From: Oscillospiraceae bacterium
GTDB lineage: Bacteria > Bacillota > Clostridia > Oscillospirales > Ruminococcaceae
DNA: 63,881 bases
Direction of reading: 5' to 3'
NCBI GenBank assembly: GCA_022791315.1
Contig: JAAVYW010000053.1
Span: 1 to 63,881 of the forward strand
The translations under genes were made by a program, and so were the position numbers. The notes under the pieces were generated by a model. That model saw only the letters and a list, made by a program, of their open reading frames with translations. It did no database searches and was not told the origin of the DNA. Of this stretch, positions 32,863-41,652 are shown piece by piece (position 1 is the stretch's first letter; the number at the start of each line of letters is the position of its first letter).

Positions 32863-33570
32863 CTATTGGAACGGGTCCTGGTCCGGCTTTTCCCTGGTCT
32901 TCGGGTAGGCCAGCACGGTCCCCGCCTGGTCGCAGAGGGCCAGGAACACGTTGTCCACCTGCCCAAAGCCCAGCTTGTCCAGCTGCCCAATCAGCCATCC
33001 GCCGTCATAGCCCAGCACAGCCAGGTTTTCCCGCAGCACCTTGCCGTCCAGCACCACGCTGAGCATGGGGAGGGCCTTCCCGGGATGGCGGTTTAAGTCC
33101 TCCGGCGTGGCGGGCCTTGCCTCGCTGGTGGGCAGGAAGGCGATGCGCCCGTTGTTTTCCAGCACCGCCAGCTGGATTTCCCGCAGGTCAAAATACCCGG
33201 CAATCCGGCACTGGGTGAGGAATTCGCTCAAATCCAGCTTGGCCTTTTTCAGGTTTTCCCGGTAGAGTTTCCCGTCCTCAAAGAGCACCAGCGCCTTTCC
33301 CATAAAGAGCCTGCGCAGCTTCAGGGATTTGGCGGCACACAGGTCAATCCCCAGCGCAGCCGCCGCATAGAGCACCATGGCAATGAGGGGATAGAGGGTG
33401 TCCCCCTCCAGGGCGGTGGCCATCTCGGCGGCAATGGAGCCGATGGTGATGCCGATAATGTAGTCAAACATGTTGAGCTGGGACATCTGCTTGTTTCCCA
33501 GCAGCTTTGTCAGCACAAAGAGCACTACAATGGAGGCAATGCTGGTGCCAAATACTAAGAGCAGTTTCAT
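32863..33570 (-). CDS. DUF421 (YetF-like) membrane protein
   Basis: 235 aa from ATG 33570; the frame is open far upstream but overlaps adhE on the other strand. Three membrane helices in the first 85 residues (VFGTSIASIVVLFVLTKLLG, then MFDYIIGITIGSIAAEMA), followed by the soluble YetF/YrbG domain (KLRRLFMGKALVLFEDGKL, ...LLTQCRIAGYFDLREIQLAVLENNG). The family is widespread in spore-formers, some copies being sporulation or germination related; its biochemical role is open. Divergent from adhE. Confidence 0.85.
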   Translation of the reverse strand: MKLLLVFGTSIASIVVLFVLTKLLGNKQMSQLNMFDYIIGITIGSIAAEMATALEGDTLYPLIAMVLYAAAALGIDLCAAKSLKLRRLFMGKALVLFEDGKLYRENLKKAKLDLSEFLTQCRIAGYFDLREIQLAVLENNGRIAFLPTSEARPATPEDLNRHPGKALPMLSVVLDGKVLRENLAVLGYDGGWLIGQLDKLGFGQVDNVFLALCDQAGTVLAYPKTREKPDQDPFQ

Positions 33571-33663
33571 CTCAATGCTTCCTTTCTCGCTTTTGGGTAT
33601 ATTCTCTCCCGTTTTCCAAAAACTAAACCCGAAGTAAAACGCGAGAAAGGATTGGTAGACGAT

Positions 33664-36258
33664 ATGGCCGAGCAGAGAAACCCGGAAGAGATTCAGGGCA
33701 TGATAAATACCCTGGTGAAAAACGCAGAGGAGGCCCTGCGGGAATACATGGAGCTGGACCAGGAGCAGGTGGATAAAATTGTCCACGCCATGGCCCTGGC
33801 GGGCCTGGACGCCCATATGGAGCTGGCAAGGCTGGCAGTGGAGGAGACCGGCCGCGGCGTGTATGAGGACAAGGTGATTAAAAACATCTTCTCCACCGAG
33901 TATATCTGGCACTCCATCAAGCACCAGAAGACCGTGGGCGTTATCGACCAAAACGACCTGGAGGGCTATGTGGAGGTGGCAGAGCCCATCGGCATTGTGG
34001 CGGGGGTCACGCCGGTGACAAACCCCACCTCCACCACCATGTTCAAATCCCTCATCTGTGCCAAGACCCGCAACCCCATCATCTTCGGGTTCCATCCCTC
34101 CTCCCAGCGCTGCTCGGTGGCCTCTGCCCAGGCGCTGCTGGAGGCTGCGGTGAAAGCCGGCGCCCCCCGCCACTGCATCCAGTGGATTGAGACCCCCTGC
34201 GTGGAGGCCACCAACGCCCTGATGCAGCATCCCGGCGTCTCCCTGATTTTGGCCACCGGCGGCTCCGGCATGGTGCGGGCCGCCTACAGCGCCGGCAAGC
34301 CCGCCCTGGGGGTTGGCCCCGGCAACGTGCCCTGCTATCTCCACCGCACCGCCGATTTAAGGCAGGCCTGCACCGACCTGATGCTCTCCAAGACCTTTGA
34401 CAACGGCATGATTTGCGCCTCCGAGCAGGCCGTCATTGTGGACGAGGAGCTCCAAGGGGAATTTGAGCGGTATATGAAGGACAACGGCTGCTATTTCCTG
34501 AACGAGGAGGAGACTGCCGCCCTCACCGCCTCCATGATGAAGCCGGAGGGGGGTGTCAAGCCTGCTGTGGTGGGCCGCTCTGCCGCCCAGATTGCACGGG
34601 AAGCGGGTATTTCCGTGCCGGAGAAGACCAAAATCCTCATCGCCCGCCTGCCCGAGCCCAGCCGGGAGTATCCCCTCTCCCTGGAAAAGCTCTCCCCCGT
34701 GCTGGCCTATTTCGTGGTGAAGGATGAGAAACAGGGCTTTGCCTATGCCCGCAAAATGCTGGAGCTGGGGGGCCTGGGCCACTCCGCTGTCATCCACAGC
34801 CGGGACGAGGCCCTGTGCGTGCAGTATGGCAAGGAGATGCAGGTGGGCCGGGTGATTGTGAACTCCCCCTGCTCCCAGGGAGCTATCGGCGACATCTATA
34901 ACACCAATACCCCCTCCCTCACCCTGGGCTGCGGCTCCTTTGGCCGCAACTCCACCACCTCCAATGTCTCCACCGTCAACCTCATCAACAAGAAGCGGGT
35001 CGCCAACAGGAGGGTGAATATGCAGTGGTTTAAAATCCCGCCGAAAATCTACTTTGAAAAGGGCTCGGTGGAGTACCTGTCCCAGATGCCGGACATCTCC
35101 CGCGCCTTCATTGTCACCGACCCCACCATGGTAAAGCTGGGCTATGTGGACAAGGTGCTCTACTACCTGCGCCGCCGGGGCGCCTATTGCCACAGCGAAA
35201 TCTACGACGACGTGGAGCCCGACCCCTCGGTAGCCACCATCCGCAAGGGGGTGCAGGCCATGCGGGACTTTGCCCCGGATGTGATTATCGCCCTGGGGGG
35301 CGGCTCTGCCATCGACGCGGCCAAGGGCATGTGGTTGTTCTATGAGCACCCCGAGACCTCCTTTGACGGCCTCAAGCTCAAGTTTTTGGACATCCGCAAG
35401 CGGGCCTTCCAGTTCCCCGAGCTGGGCAAGAAATCCAAGCTGGTGGCAATCCCCACCACCTCCGGCACCGGCAGCGAGGTGACGGCCTTCTCCGTCATCA
35501 CGGATAAGGAAAACGGCAATATCAAATACCCCCTCACCGACTACGAGCTCACCCCCGACGTGGCTATTATTGACCCCCAGTTTGTCTCCACCATGCCCGC
35601 CGCCACCACCGCCATCACAGGGCTGGATGTGCTCACCCACGCCATTGAGGCCTATGTCTCGGTGATGGCCTCCGATTACACCGATGGCCTAGCCATGAGC
35701 GCCATTGAGCTCACCTTTGAGTACCTTCCCCGCTCCTACCAAAACGGCGCGGCGGATTTGGAGGCCAGGGAGAAGATGCACAACGCCTCCTGCATTGCGG
35801 GCATGGCCTTTACCAATGCCTTCCTAGGGCTCAACCACTCCATGGCCCACAAGCTGGGGGGCGAGTTCCACGTGGCCCACGGCCTGGCAAACGCCATCCT
35901 GCTGCCCTATGTCATCCGCTACAACGCGGAAAAGCCCACTAAATTCCCCACCTTCCCCAAGTACTCCCACTTTGTGGCTGACCAGAAGTATGCCCGCATT
36001 GCCCGCCACCTGGGCCTGGGCGGGGCCAACGACGCCGAGAGCGTGGCGAACCTGGCAAATGCCGTCCGCTCCCTGTGCAAGTCGTTGGACATCCCCACCA
36101 CCATCGCCCAGTGCGGCGTGGAGGAGCAGGCCTTCCTCTCCCGCCTGCGCCCCCTCTCCGAGAACGCCTTTGCCGACCAGTGTACCACCGCCAACCCCCG
36201 TTACCCCCTGGTGGAGGAGATTGAGGAGATTTACAAAAAGGCCTACTACGGGGAATAG
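33664..36258 (+). CDS. adhE: Bifunctional acetaldehyde-CoA / alcohol dehydrogenase
   Basis: 864 aa from ATG 33664 (SD AAAGGA at 33646-33651; TTG 33652 is too close to it). N-terminal aldehyde dehydrogenase domain (about 1-440) with cofactor loop and the catalytic Cys in FDNGMICASEQAV. C-terminal iron alcohol dehydrogenase domain (about 455-864) with GGGSAIDAAKGMW and the metal His residues in HAIEAYVSV and LNHSMAHKLGGEFHVAHG. It reduces acetyl-CoA to ethanol, reoxidising two NADH in fermentation. The family assembles into spirosomes. Full length, no lesions. Confidence 0.97.
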   Translation: MAEQRNPEEIQGMINTLVKNAEEALREYMELDQEQVDKIVHAMALAGLDAHMELARLAVEETGRGVYEDKVIKNIFSTEYIWHSIKHQKTVGVIDQNDLEGYVEVAEPIGIVAGVTPVTNPTSTTMFKSLICAKTRNPIIFGFHPSSQRCSVASAQALLEAAVKAGAPRHCIQWIETPCVEATNALMQHPGVSLILATGGSGMVRAAYSAGKPALGVGPGNVPCYLHRTADLRQACTDLMLSKTFDNGMICASEQAVIVDEELQGEFERYMKDNGCYFLNEEETAALTASMMKPEGGVKPAVVGRSAAQIAREAGISVPEKTKILIARLPEPSREYPLSLEKLSPVLAYFVVKDEKQGFAYARKMLELGGLGHSAVIHSRDEALCVQYGKEMQVGRVIVNSPCSQGAIGDIYNTNTPSLTLGCGSFGRNSTTSNVSTVNLINKKRVANRRVNMQWFKIPPKIYFEKGSVEYLSQMPDISRAFIVTDPTMVKLGYVDKVLYYLRRRGAYCHSEIYDDVEPDPSVATIRKGVQAMRDFAPDVIIALGGGSAIDAAKGMWLFYEHPETSFDGLKLKFLDIRKRAFQFPELGKKSKLVAIPTTSGTGSEVTAFSVITDKENGNIKYPLTDYELTPDVAIIDPQFVSTMPAATTAITGLDVLTHAIEAYVSVMASDYTDGLAMSAIELTFEYLPRSYQNGAADLEAREKMHNASCIAGMAFTNAFLGLNHSMAHKLGGEFHVAHGLANAILLPYVIRYNAEKPTKFPTFPKYSHFVADQKYARIARHLGLGGANDAESVANLANAVRSLCKSLDIPTTIAQCGVEEQAFLSRLRPLSENAFADQCTTANPRYPLVEEIEEIYKKAYYGE

Positions 36259-36356
36259 CAGGTCCCCCCAAAATTTTTTCAGAATTCGCCTAAACCCTAT
36301 TTACTATTCTGCTTTTGTGTGCTATAGTAATCTTGTAAAATCAAACAAACCCCATT

Positions 36357-36402
36357 GCCCTCGCCGGCCCGCCCCCTCCGCGGACTGGCGAGGGCCCTTT
36401 TT
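36357..36402 (+). terminator. Terminator between adhE and ansA
   Basis: GCCCTCGCC / GGCGAGGGC stem with CCTTTTTAA following; 100 bases after adhE and 15 before the next ATG. Confidence 0.7.
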
Positions 36403-36416
36403 AAGGAGCTTTTGCA

Positions 36417-37412
36417 ATGAACCGTATTCTGATGATTGCCACCGGCGGCACCATTGCCTCCCAGCGCACGGCCCGGGGCCTGGAACCGCTGCTCACCTCC
36501 GAGGAGGTGCTGCGCTTTGTCCCCGGCATAGGGGGGTTCTGCCAGGTGGACACCCTCCAGCTGATGAACTTGGACAGCACCAATATCGCCCCCCGCCACT
36601 GGCTGCAAATGGCCGCCGCCATTGAGGAAAATTACGACGCCTACGACGGCTTTGTCCTCTGCCACGGCACCGATACCATGGCCTATACTGCCGCAGCCCT
36701 CACCTATCTTGTCCAGGGCTCCCCCAAGCCGGTGGTGATAACCGGGGCCCAGCGCCCTATCGATTTGGAGCTCACCGACGCCAAGCAGAACCTCTCCGAC
36801 AGCTTCCGCTACGCCTGCCATCCCGGCGCCTGCGGGGTGCAGATTGTCTTTGACGGCAAGGTCATCGCCGGGGCAAGGGCCAAGAAGACCCGTACCAAGA
36901 GCTACAATGCCTTTTCCAGCATCAATTTCCCCACCCTCGCCATCCTCCAGGACGGCCGTGTCATCCAGTATCTCCGGGAGGAGCCAGGGGAGAGACCCAG
37001 GTTTTTTCACAGCCTCAACACCCGGGTGGGCCTGTGCAAGCTCATCCCCGGCGCGGGCTCCGACCTGTTGGCCTATTACCTCTCCCGGCACGACGCCGTG
37101 CTCATTGAGAGCTTTGGCGTGGGCGGCCTTCCCCAGGGGGAGGACGCCGGGTTTTTCCGGGAAATCGACCGCTTCGCCGCCCAGGGCAAGGTCATCGTCA
37201 TGACAACCCAGGTGCAGAGCGAGGGCTCCGACATGTCCATCTACCAGGTGGGCCGGGAGATTAAGGAGCGCCACCGCCTCCTGGAAACCTATGACATGAC
37301 CCTGGAAGCCGCCGTCACCAAGCTGATGTGGATTCTCGCCCAGACCAGGGACCGTGCGGAAATTGCCCGCCTGTTCTACACCCCCGTGGCCCATGATTTG
37401 TCCTTCGTCTGA
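36417..37412 (+). CDS. ansA: L-asparaginase, type I (cytoplasmic)
   Basis: 331 aa, no signal peptide. Catalytic Thr in the N-terminal IATGGTIAS; the second Thr in LCHGTDTMAYTA (about residue 85); Lys in LTDAKQNLSD region. C-terminal GAGSDLLAYYL and ESFGVGG. It deaminates asparagine to aspartate and ammonia. SD AAGGAGC before ATG 36417. The terminator in front suggests its own promoter in the 36259-36400 stretch (TATAGT-like box near 36332), not resolved. Confidence 0.92.
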   Translation: MNRILMIATGGTIASQRTARGLEPLLTSEEVLRFVPGIGGFCQVDTLQLMNLDSTNIAPRHWLQMAAAIEENYDAYDGFVLCHGTDTMAYTAAALTYLVQGSPKPVVITGAQRPIDLELTDAKQNLSDSFRYACHPGACGVQIVFDGKVIAGARAKKTRTKSYNAFSSINFPTLAILQDGRVIQYLREEPGERPRFFHSLNTRVGLCKLIPGAGSDLLAYYLSRHDAVLIESFGVGGLPQGEDAGFFREIDRFAAQGKVIVMTTQVQSEGSDMSIYQVGREIKERHRLLETYDMTLEAAVTKLMWILAQTRDRAEIARLFYTPVAHDLSFV

Positions 37413-37624
37413 GCCCCCAAAATGGCGTTCGGCTGGAACGAAAACAGAGTATTGCCCCGGGAGCACCCAACATACCTGCCTCCTGCTGCCCGGCAGGCAT
37501 GTCCTGGAGGCGCCAATATACCGGAGCGGAATCGGGCCCTCCGTCCCGGCGGCTGCCAAGGGGGGAGCAGTGATGCCAGGACAAGGGAATTCGCCTTTGC
37601 CGGGAAGGGCTGGCCTCCCCGCCC

Positions 37625-37651
37625 TTGACAATTCCCCGTCCTTTGTATTAC
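37625..37651 (+). promoter_or_regulatory. Putative promoter of the cobalamin riboswitch transcript
   Basis: TTGACA (37625-37630) and TATTAC (37646-37651), spacing 15 bp (a weaker TTACAC box gives 17). It sits about 40 bases ahead of the aptamer. The rest of 37413-37624 shows only minor GC hairpins. Confidence 0.5.
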
Positions 37652-37689
37652 ACTGGGAAACGCAGAGGAAACAGGGCAGAGTACCGTCA

Positions 37690-37858
37690 CGCCGGAGCAT
37701 GGTGCGGGCGGTTTGAAAGGGAAACAGGTGCAAGGCCTGTGCGAACCCGTCGCTGTAAAAAGGGAGCAGCCCCCCAGGGAATAACCTATTTGCCACTGGG
37801 GAAACCTGGGAAGGCCGGGAGGCTGCCGTGACCTTTGAGCCAGAAGACCTGCTTTGCC
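37690..37858 (+). promoter_or_regulatory. Cobalamin (adenosylcobalamin-type) riboswitch aptamer
   Basis: Conserved blocks appear in the right order: GAAAGGGAA (37715-37723) and CAGGTGCAAGGCCTG, then CGCTGTAA (37751-37758) and AGGGAGC, GCCACTGGG (37792-37800), GGGAAGGC (37808-37815), and the B12 box AGCCAGAAGACCTGC (37838-37852). This is the RFN-independent cobalamin aptamer that turns genes off when B12 is plentiful. It controls the DUF4430/ECF pair that starts 450 bases on, which ties those genes to corrinoid uptake. Confidence 0.93.
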
Positions 37859-38306
37859 CCGGATAAGTACCGGCTCGCCCCACGTGGATTTGGGGATGGT
37901 ATAATCGGAACCTTCAACCGTATCGGCCTGATGCGCTTGAAGCCTGGGGGGCCCAGGGAGCCGCTTTTGCGTCTCTGTTTCGCATTATATAGTCAAAAGC
38001 GCGCCCTGTGCGCAGGCGGGTTTGCGCCCGCCGGTTGGAACGCAATCCTTGTTTTCCAATGCTTTGGCTATACGGCTCGCGGCAATCACCCGGCGCTTTG
38101 GGATGTTCTAAAAGCCCCGGCCTATTTTCCCTATCGTTTTTTCAGAGAAAACGGCAGGGTAGGGGAGTTATGCCCGATTTTGGGCGGCCCCCTTGGTTTG
38201 CCGTACCCGTTTTTGTGTCGCTCCGGTAGTTACCCCCTTTGCGGGAAAACACCGGGGCGCTTTTCCTTTTTCGGGGGAGCCCCGGAAAGAGAAAGGAGAA
38301 ACCAAA
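37859..38306 (+). other. Long leader between riboswitch and first gene
   Basis: Nearly 450 bases without a credible gene. Inverted repeats: CGCTTTTG/CAAAAGCG (about 37963-38003), GGCGGG/CCCGCC (near 38017-38035), and CCGGGGC/GCCCCGG (38251-38284) ending just before the SD GAAAGGAG (38291-38298). The last could mask or expose the ribosome site. I cannot name the expression platform. Confidence 0.5.
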
Positions 38307-38714
38307 ATGGAAAATGCAAAAACCCCCTCGAAGAAAAAACTCCTCTTGGGCGTTTTGGCACTGGTGCTGGTGATAGGGGCATTGATAGGCGTCTACTTCG
38401 CCTTCTCCCCTAAACCCACCCAGGGCGCCAAGACGGTCACAGTAGAGGTCATCCCCTTGGAAGGGGAGGGCAAGGAGTACACTTACCACACCGACGCCGA
38501 ATACCTGGGCCAGCTGCTCTTAGAGGAAGAGCTTATAGAGGGCACGGAGTCGGAGTACGGGCTCTACATCACCGCCGTGGACGGCATCCCGGCGGACGAG
38601 TCTGCCAACCAGTGGTGGGCCATCAGCAAGAGCGGCGAGATGGCTACCACCGGCGTGGACACCACCCCCATCGCCGACGGGGACCACTTTGAGCTTACTC
38701 TCAGCGTGTGGTGA
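38307..38714 (+). CDS. DUF4430 (transcobalamin-like) membrane-anchored protein
   Basis: 135 aa from ATG 38307. Residues 9-33 are a membrane anchor (KKKLLLGVLALVLVIGALIG), placing the rest outside. Residues about 45-135 form a DUF4430 domain with the YTYHTDAEYLGQLLLEE, NQWWAISKSGE and HFELTLSVW segments. DUF4430 is related to the C-terminal domain of transcobalamin, and such proteins are often regulated by B12 riboswitches and paired with ECF transporters. Inferred role: an extracellular corrinoid-binding partner of the S component encoded next (4-base overlap). Confidence 0.88.
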   Translation: MENAKTPSKKKLLLGVLALVLVIGALIGVYFAFSPKPTQGAKTVTVEVIPLEGEGKEYTYHTDAEYLGQLLLEEELIEGTESEYGLYITAVDGIPADESANQWWAISKSGEMATTGVDTTPIADGDHFELTLSVW

Positions 38715-39223
38715 GCCCAGTGGCCCGCCTGCACATCCGGGAGCTGGCGGTATTTGGGCTCTTGGCGGCGCTGCTGTGCGTCTCCAAGTTTGCCCTCTCG
38801 GGCCTGCCCAATATCGAGCCGGTGTCCCTGCTCTTAATCCTCTATACCCTGTCCTACGGCAAAAAGGCGCTGTATATCCTCTATGCCTGGGTGCTCTTCG
38901 AGGGCCTGCTCTATGGCTTTGGGCAGTGGTTTTTCAGCTATCTCTATGTCTGGCTGGCCCTCTGGGGCCTGGCAATGCTGTTCCGCCGCAGGACGGGCGC
39001 GGTGTTCTGGGCGGTTGTCAGCGGGTTTTACGGCCTGCTGTTCGGCCCCCTGTGCGCCCTGTCCTGGGGCGTCCTCCACGGCCCTGCCGCCGGCTTCTCC
39101 TATTGGGTCAGCGGCATCCCCTTTGACATCGCCCACGCCGTGGGCAATTTCATCCTGGCCCTGCTCCTGTTTAGGCCCCTGCGCCGGGCCATGGACATGG
39201 TAAACAGGAGACTCTGTCCTTAA
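38711..39223 (+). CDS. ECF transporter S component, predicted cobalamin-specific
   Basis: 170 aa from GTG 38711 overlapping the previous stop (GTGA); GTG 38708 is an alternative. Five or six membrane helices (LAVFGLLAALLCVSKFALS, ...EPVSLLLILYTLSYGKKALYI, ...FSYLYVWLALWGLAMLF). The layout is that of an ECF substrate-specificity subunit, which needs the shared EcfA/A'/T module encoded elsewhere. The B12 riboswitch and the DUF4430 partner point to cobalamin or precursor uptake. Confidence 0.85.
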   Translation: MSPVARLHIRELAVFGLLAALLCVSKFALSGLPNIEPVSLLLILYTLSYGKKALYILYAWVLFEGLLYGFGQWFFSYLYVWLALWGLAMLFRRRTGAVFWAVVSGFYGLLFGPLCALSWGVLHGPAAGFSYWVSGIPFDIAHAVGNFILALLLFRPLRRAMDMVNRRLCP

Positions 39224-39227
39224 CATG

Positions 39228-39266
39228 AAAACTGCCTGCGCTTTTCCGGCGCAGGCAGTTTTCTTC
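39228..39266 (+). terminator. Terminator of the DUF4430-ECF operon
   Basis: AAAACTGCCTGCGC / GCGCAGGCAGTTTT, followed by CTTCTC; five bases past the ECF stop. Confidence 0.9.
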
Positions 39267-39304
39267 TCGTATTCAAGCTGAAGTATGGCCTCTCCAAAGC
39301 GGGC

Positions 39305-40141
39305 CTAGTTTTCCTCTGTAACCGGTTCCTCCGGCTCGCCGCGCAGGGCCTGTTCCATCACCTGTTCCAGCTCCCTGTCCTGTTCGGCTGCCTGGGACAT
39401 CATCTTTTCCAGTGCCTGTTCCAGCTTTGCCTGCTCCGGGCTCTTCTGCTCCTCCGGGCCGGGTAGGGGCTGCTCCTGCTTGGCCTGTTCCGCCGCCTCT
39501 TCAAACTTTTGCCGGTTGTCTAAAAAGGTCTTTTTCCCGGCAAAATTCCGGCTTGCCCCGTCGATAGAATCCAGGATGCTGGCTACATGGGAATCCAGCG
39601 CGTGGAGGGAGAGTTCCACCCGGCTGCGCACTACATCCAAATCCTGCCGCAGCCCGTCGATATCTAACATGGTGCGGTCAATCATCTCGATTGTCTGGTT
39701 GCGGATGTTTGTCTGGTCCCGCTTGGCGCTCTCCACAATCCGGTCTGCCGTGGCCTGGGCCTGCAAGAGCGTATCCCCGATTTTCTCCGATACATTGGTG
39801 TAGAGTTCGCTCTTTTCAATGAGCCCGTCCGCCTGCTCCTGTAGGGATTCCAGTTCGCATTCCCGCCGCTGGATGCGCTCCAGCTTCTCTGTCAGCTGCA
39901 AGGTAAGCTGCTCGTTCTTCGCTGTCAGGGTTTCCACCAGGGCGTCCTTTTCGGCCATCTCGGCCTCCATTTCCGACATCCGCAGCTCGTTTTGCCGGCA
40001 CTGCTCCTCCCGCTCCAGGCAGGCCTCCAGTTTGGCCTGCACTTCGGCCTTTTCCCGTTCCAGCTGCTCAATATAACTCAAGACGGCCTTCTGATCAAAT
40101 CCGCCAAAGAGTGATTTGCGAAAAATTCCATTGTGTTCCAT
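39305..40141 (-). CDS. DivIVA-like coiled-coil protein
   Basis: 278 aa. N-terminus FRKSLFGGFDQKAVLSYIEQLE fits the DivIVA/GpsB lipid-binding head (F-x-x-x-x-x-G-F-x-x-x-x-V-x-x-Y). Residues about 25-115 are continuous coiled coil; 120-200 a helical region rich in D, R; residues from 205 are a Gln/Glu/Pro-rich tail. DivIVA-type proteins sense curved membranes and organise cell poles or division. Monocistronic, facing the ECF operon. Confidence 0.72.
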   Translation of the reverse strand: MEHNGIFRKSLFGGFDQKAVLSYIEQLEREKAEVQAKLEACLEREEQCRQNELRMSEMEAEMAEKDALVETLTAKNEQLTLQLTEKLERIQRRECELESLQEQADGLIEKSELYTNVSEKIGDTLLQAQATADRIVESAKRDQTNIRNQTIEMIDRTMLDIDGLRQDLDVVRSRVELSLHALDSHVASILDSIDGASRNFAGKKTFLDNRQKFEEAAEQAKQEQPLPGPEEQKSPEQAKLEQALEKMMSQAAEQDRELEQVMEQALRGEPEEPVTEEN

Positions 40142-40262
40142 TCCGGCACTCTCCTAATTCTGTTGTCGCGACGCAGACCGTCCCTAACGGCATTCTATCA
40201 CAATCCGACAAAAAGAACAAGGAAAACTTCGTTTTTACGAAACCAATAAAGATTAGTATTTT

Positions 40263-40682
40263 TTAGAATGTCTTTCTCGGATAAGGTTTTTCTTTGTGTT
40301 TCGACTCCAGAAAAAATTTTTTGGTTACAAAATTGTAAACCATCACGATTGCCGTAACTATGAACTTTGACAGAGTATAGTGAATAAGGAGCTTTTCCGA
40401 GATGAGCCACATGAGTAATTCTGTCAGCAATAGCCCAGTAATACTTAAAACGACGAAGGAGACAAACCCTGATGTACCTTTTTTTGTTTCCTTTACTTTA
40501 AATACAAATCGTATACTAAGCAAATAATTTACACTCACAGAGACGCAAAAGGATATTCCACTGGAAAAAAGGTAGTTTATTTGACATATCTCCGTCAATA
40601 AAATCATTATGCCATAGTCAATTAAAAAACATAAGACGCCGATAAGCCCAAACCTAATCAGCTGTATCCCCAGTCTGTTCAT
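40263..40682 (-). CDS. GtrA-family membrane protein
   Basis: 139 aa, four membrane helices; RFGLIGVLCFLIDYGIMILL and the F-x-x-x-K-x-F ending (VYNFVTKKFFLE) are typical of GtrA proteins, thought to flip polyprenyl-linked sugars. Overlaps the upstream GT2 gene by 29 bases, so it is translated with it. Codons are AT-rich, unlike the flanks, a sign of lateral transfer of this cassette. Confidence 0.88.
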   Translation of the reverse strand: MNRLGIQLIRFGLIGVLCFLIDYGIMILLTEICQINYLFSSGISFCVSVSVNYLLSIRFVFKVKETKKGTSGFVSFVVLSITGLLLTELLMWLISEKLLIHYTLSKFIVTAIVMVYNFVTKKFFLESKHKEKPYPRKTF

Positions 40683-41625
40683 GTTTTCCTCCCATCAGTA
40701 CTGAATACTGTTCTTGGATTTGGACTAGGCGCATTTCAAAATCCTGCTTGTTTTTCTTATTGATTGTTTCCAATATCACTCCGGAGAAAAATGAGAGCAG
40801 TGCTGCAATGGCAGTGAACCCACATACGATAAGTGTTGGAAAATTGAGAACTAATCCAGTGCGGATGTAATGGACCAGCACAGGGATAAAAAACAGGGTG
40901 CACAATATCAGTAGAACAGCCGCAATAATGCCGTAAAACATAAACGGCTTATAAACAGCGAACAATTGGCCTATGGTTTTAAGAACTTTACATCCGTCCG
41001 AAACGGTATTGAGCTTCGATTCGCTTCCCATAGGACGGTCTCGATAATCGATTATAATATTGCTGACCTGCATATTTTTATCAATAGCATGTATGCTCAT
41101 TTCGGTCTCGATTTCAAATCCCTTGGATAAAATCGGGAAACTTTTTACAAATTGATAGCTAAATGCACGGTATCCCGTCATAATATCTTTAATATCACTT
41201 TTAAATAACCAGTTGATACTTTTTTTAACGATACTATTGCCCCAGTTATGAAAAGGACGCTTATTTTCTGAATAATATGTAGAGGAGAGCCTATCCCCTA
41301 CTACCATATCGGTTTTATCCTCAAATACCTGACGTACCATTTGTGCCGCATATTCTGCAGGATATGTGTCATCTCCGTCAACCAAAATATAACATTCTGC
41401 ATTGATTTCCCGGAACATTTTCCGTACTACATTTCCTTTTCCCTGCTGGAGCTCCTTCCGAACTATGGCGCCGCAGCTTTTAGCAATTTCCCCGGTTTGG
41501 TCTGTCGAATTATTATCGTACACATAAATGGTGGCCATGGGCAGCTCACGTTTGAAATCCGAAATAACCTTGGCAATCGTTTGGCTTTCATTATAGCATG
41601 GGATTAGGATGGCAATTTTATCCAT
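40654..41625 (-). CDS. GT2 glycosyltransferase, dolichyl/undecaprenyl-phosphate sugar synthase type
   Basis: 323 aa. N-terminal GT-A domain: AILIPCYNESQTIAKVI, YVYDNNSTDQTGEIA, DGDDTYPAEYA (metal DxD) and GDRLSSTYY. Two membrane helices near residues 230-255 and 265-290. Matches the DPM1-like enzymes that move a sugar from a nucleotide to a polyprenyl phosphate, the usual partner of GtrA. The sugar would then be used outside the cell by a GT-C enzyme such as the product of the gene upstream. Confidence 0.9.
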   Translation of the reverse strand: MDKIAILIPCYNESQTIAKVISDFKRELPMATIYVYDNNSTDQTGEIAKSCGAIVRKELQQGKGNVVRKMFREINAECYILVDGDDTYPAEYAAQMVRQVFEDKTDMVVGDRLSSTYYSENKRPFHNWGNSIVKKSINWLFKSDIKDIMTGYRAFSYQFVKSFPILSKGFEIETEMSIHAIDKNMQVSNIIIDYRDRPMGSESKLNTVSDGCKVLKTIGQLFAVYKPFMFYGIIAAVLLILCTLFFIPVLVHYIRTGLVLNFPTLIVCGFTAIAALLSFFSGVILETINKKNKQDFEMRLVQIQEQYSVLMGGKHEQTGDTAD

Positions 41626-41652
41626 GATTTTTCCTCCATCATTATAATTTAT

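Noticed and set aside
34357-35640. Complement frame of 427 codons inside adhE
   Set aside because: Antisense shadow of an intact, full-length adhE.
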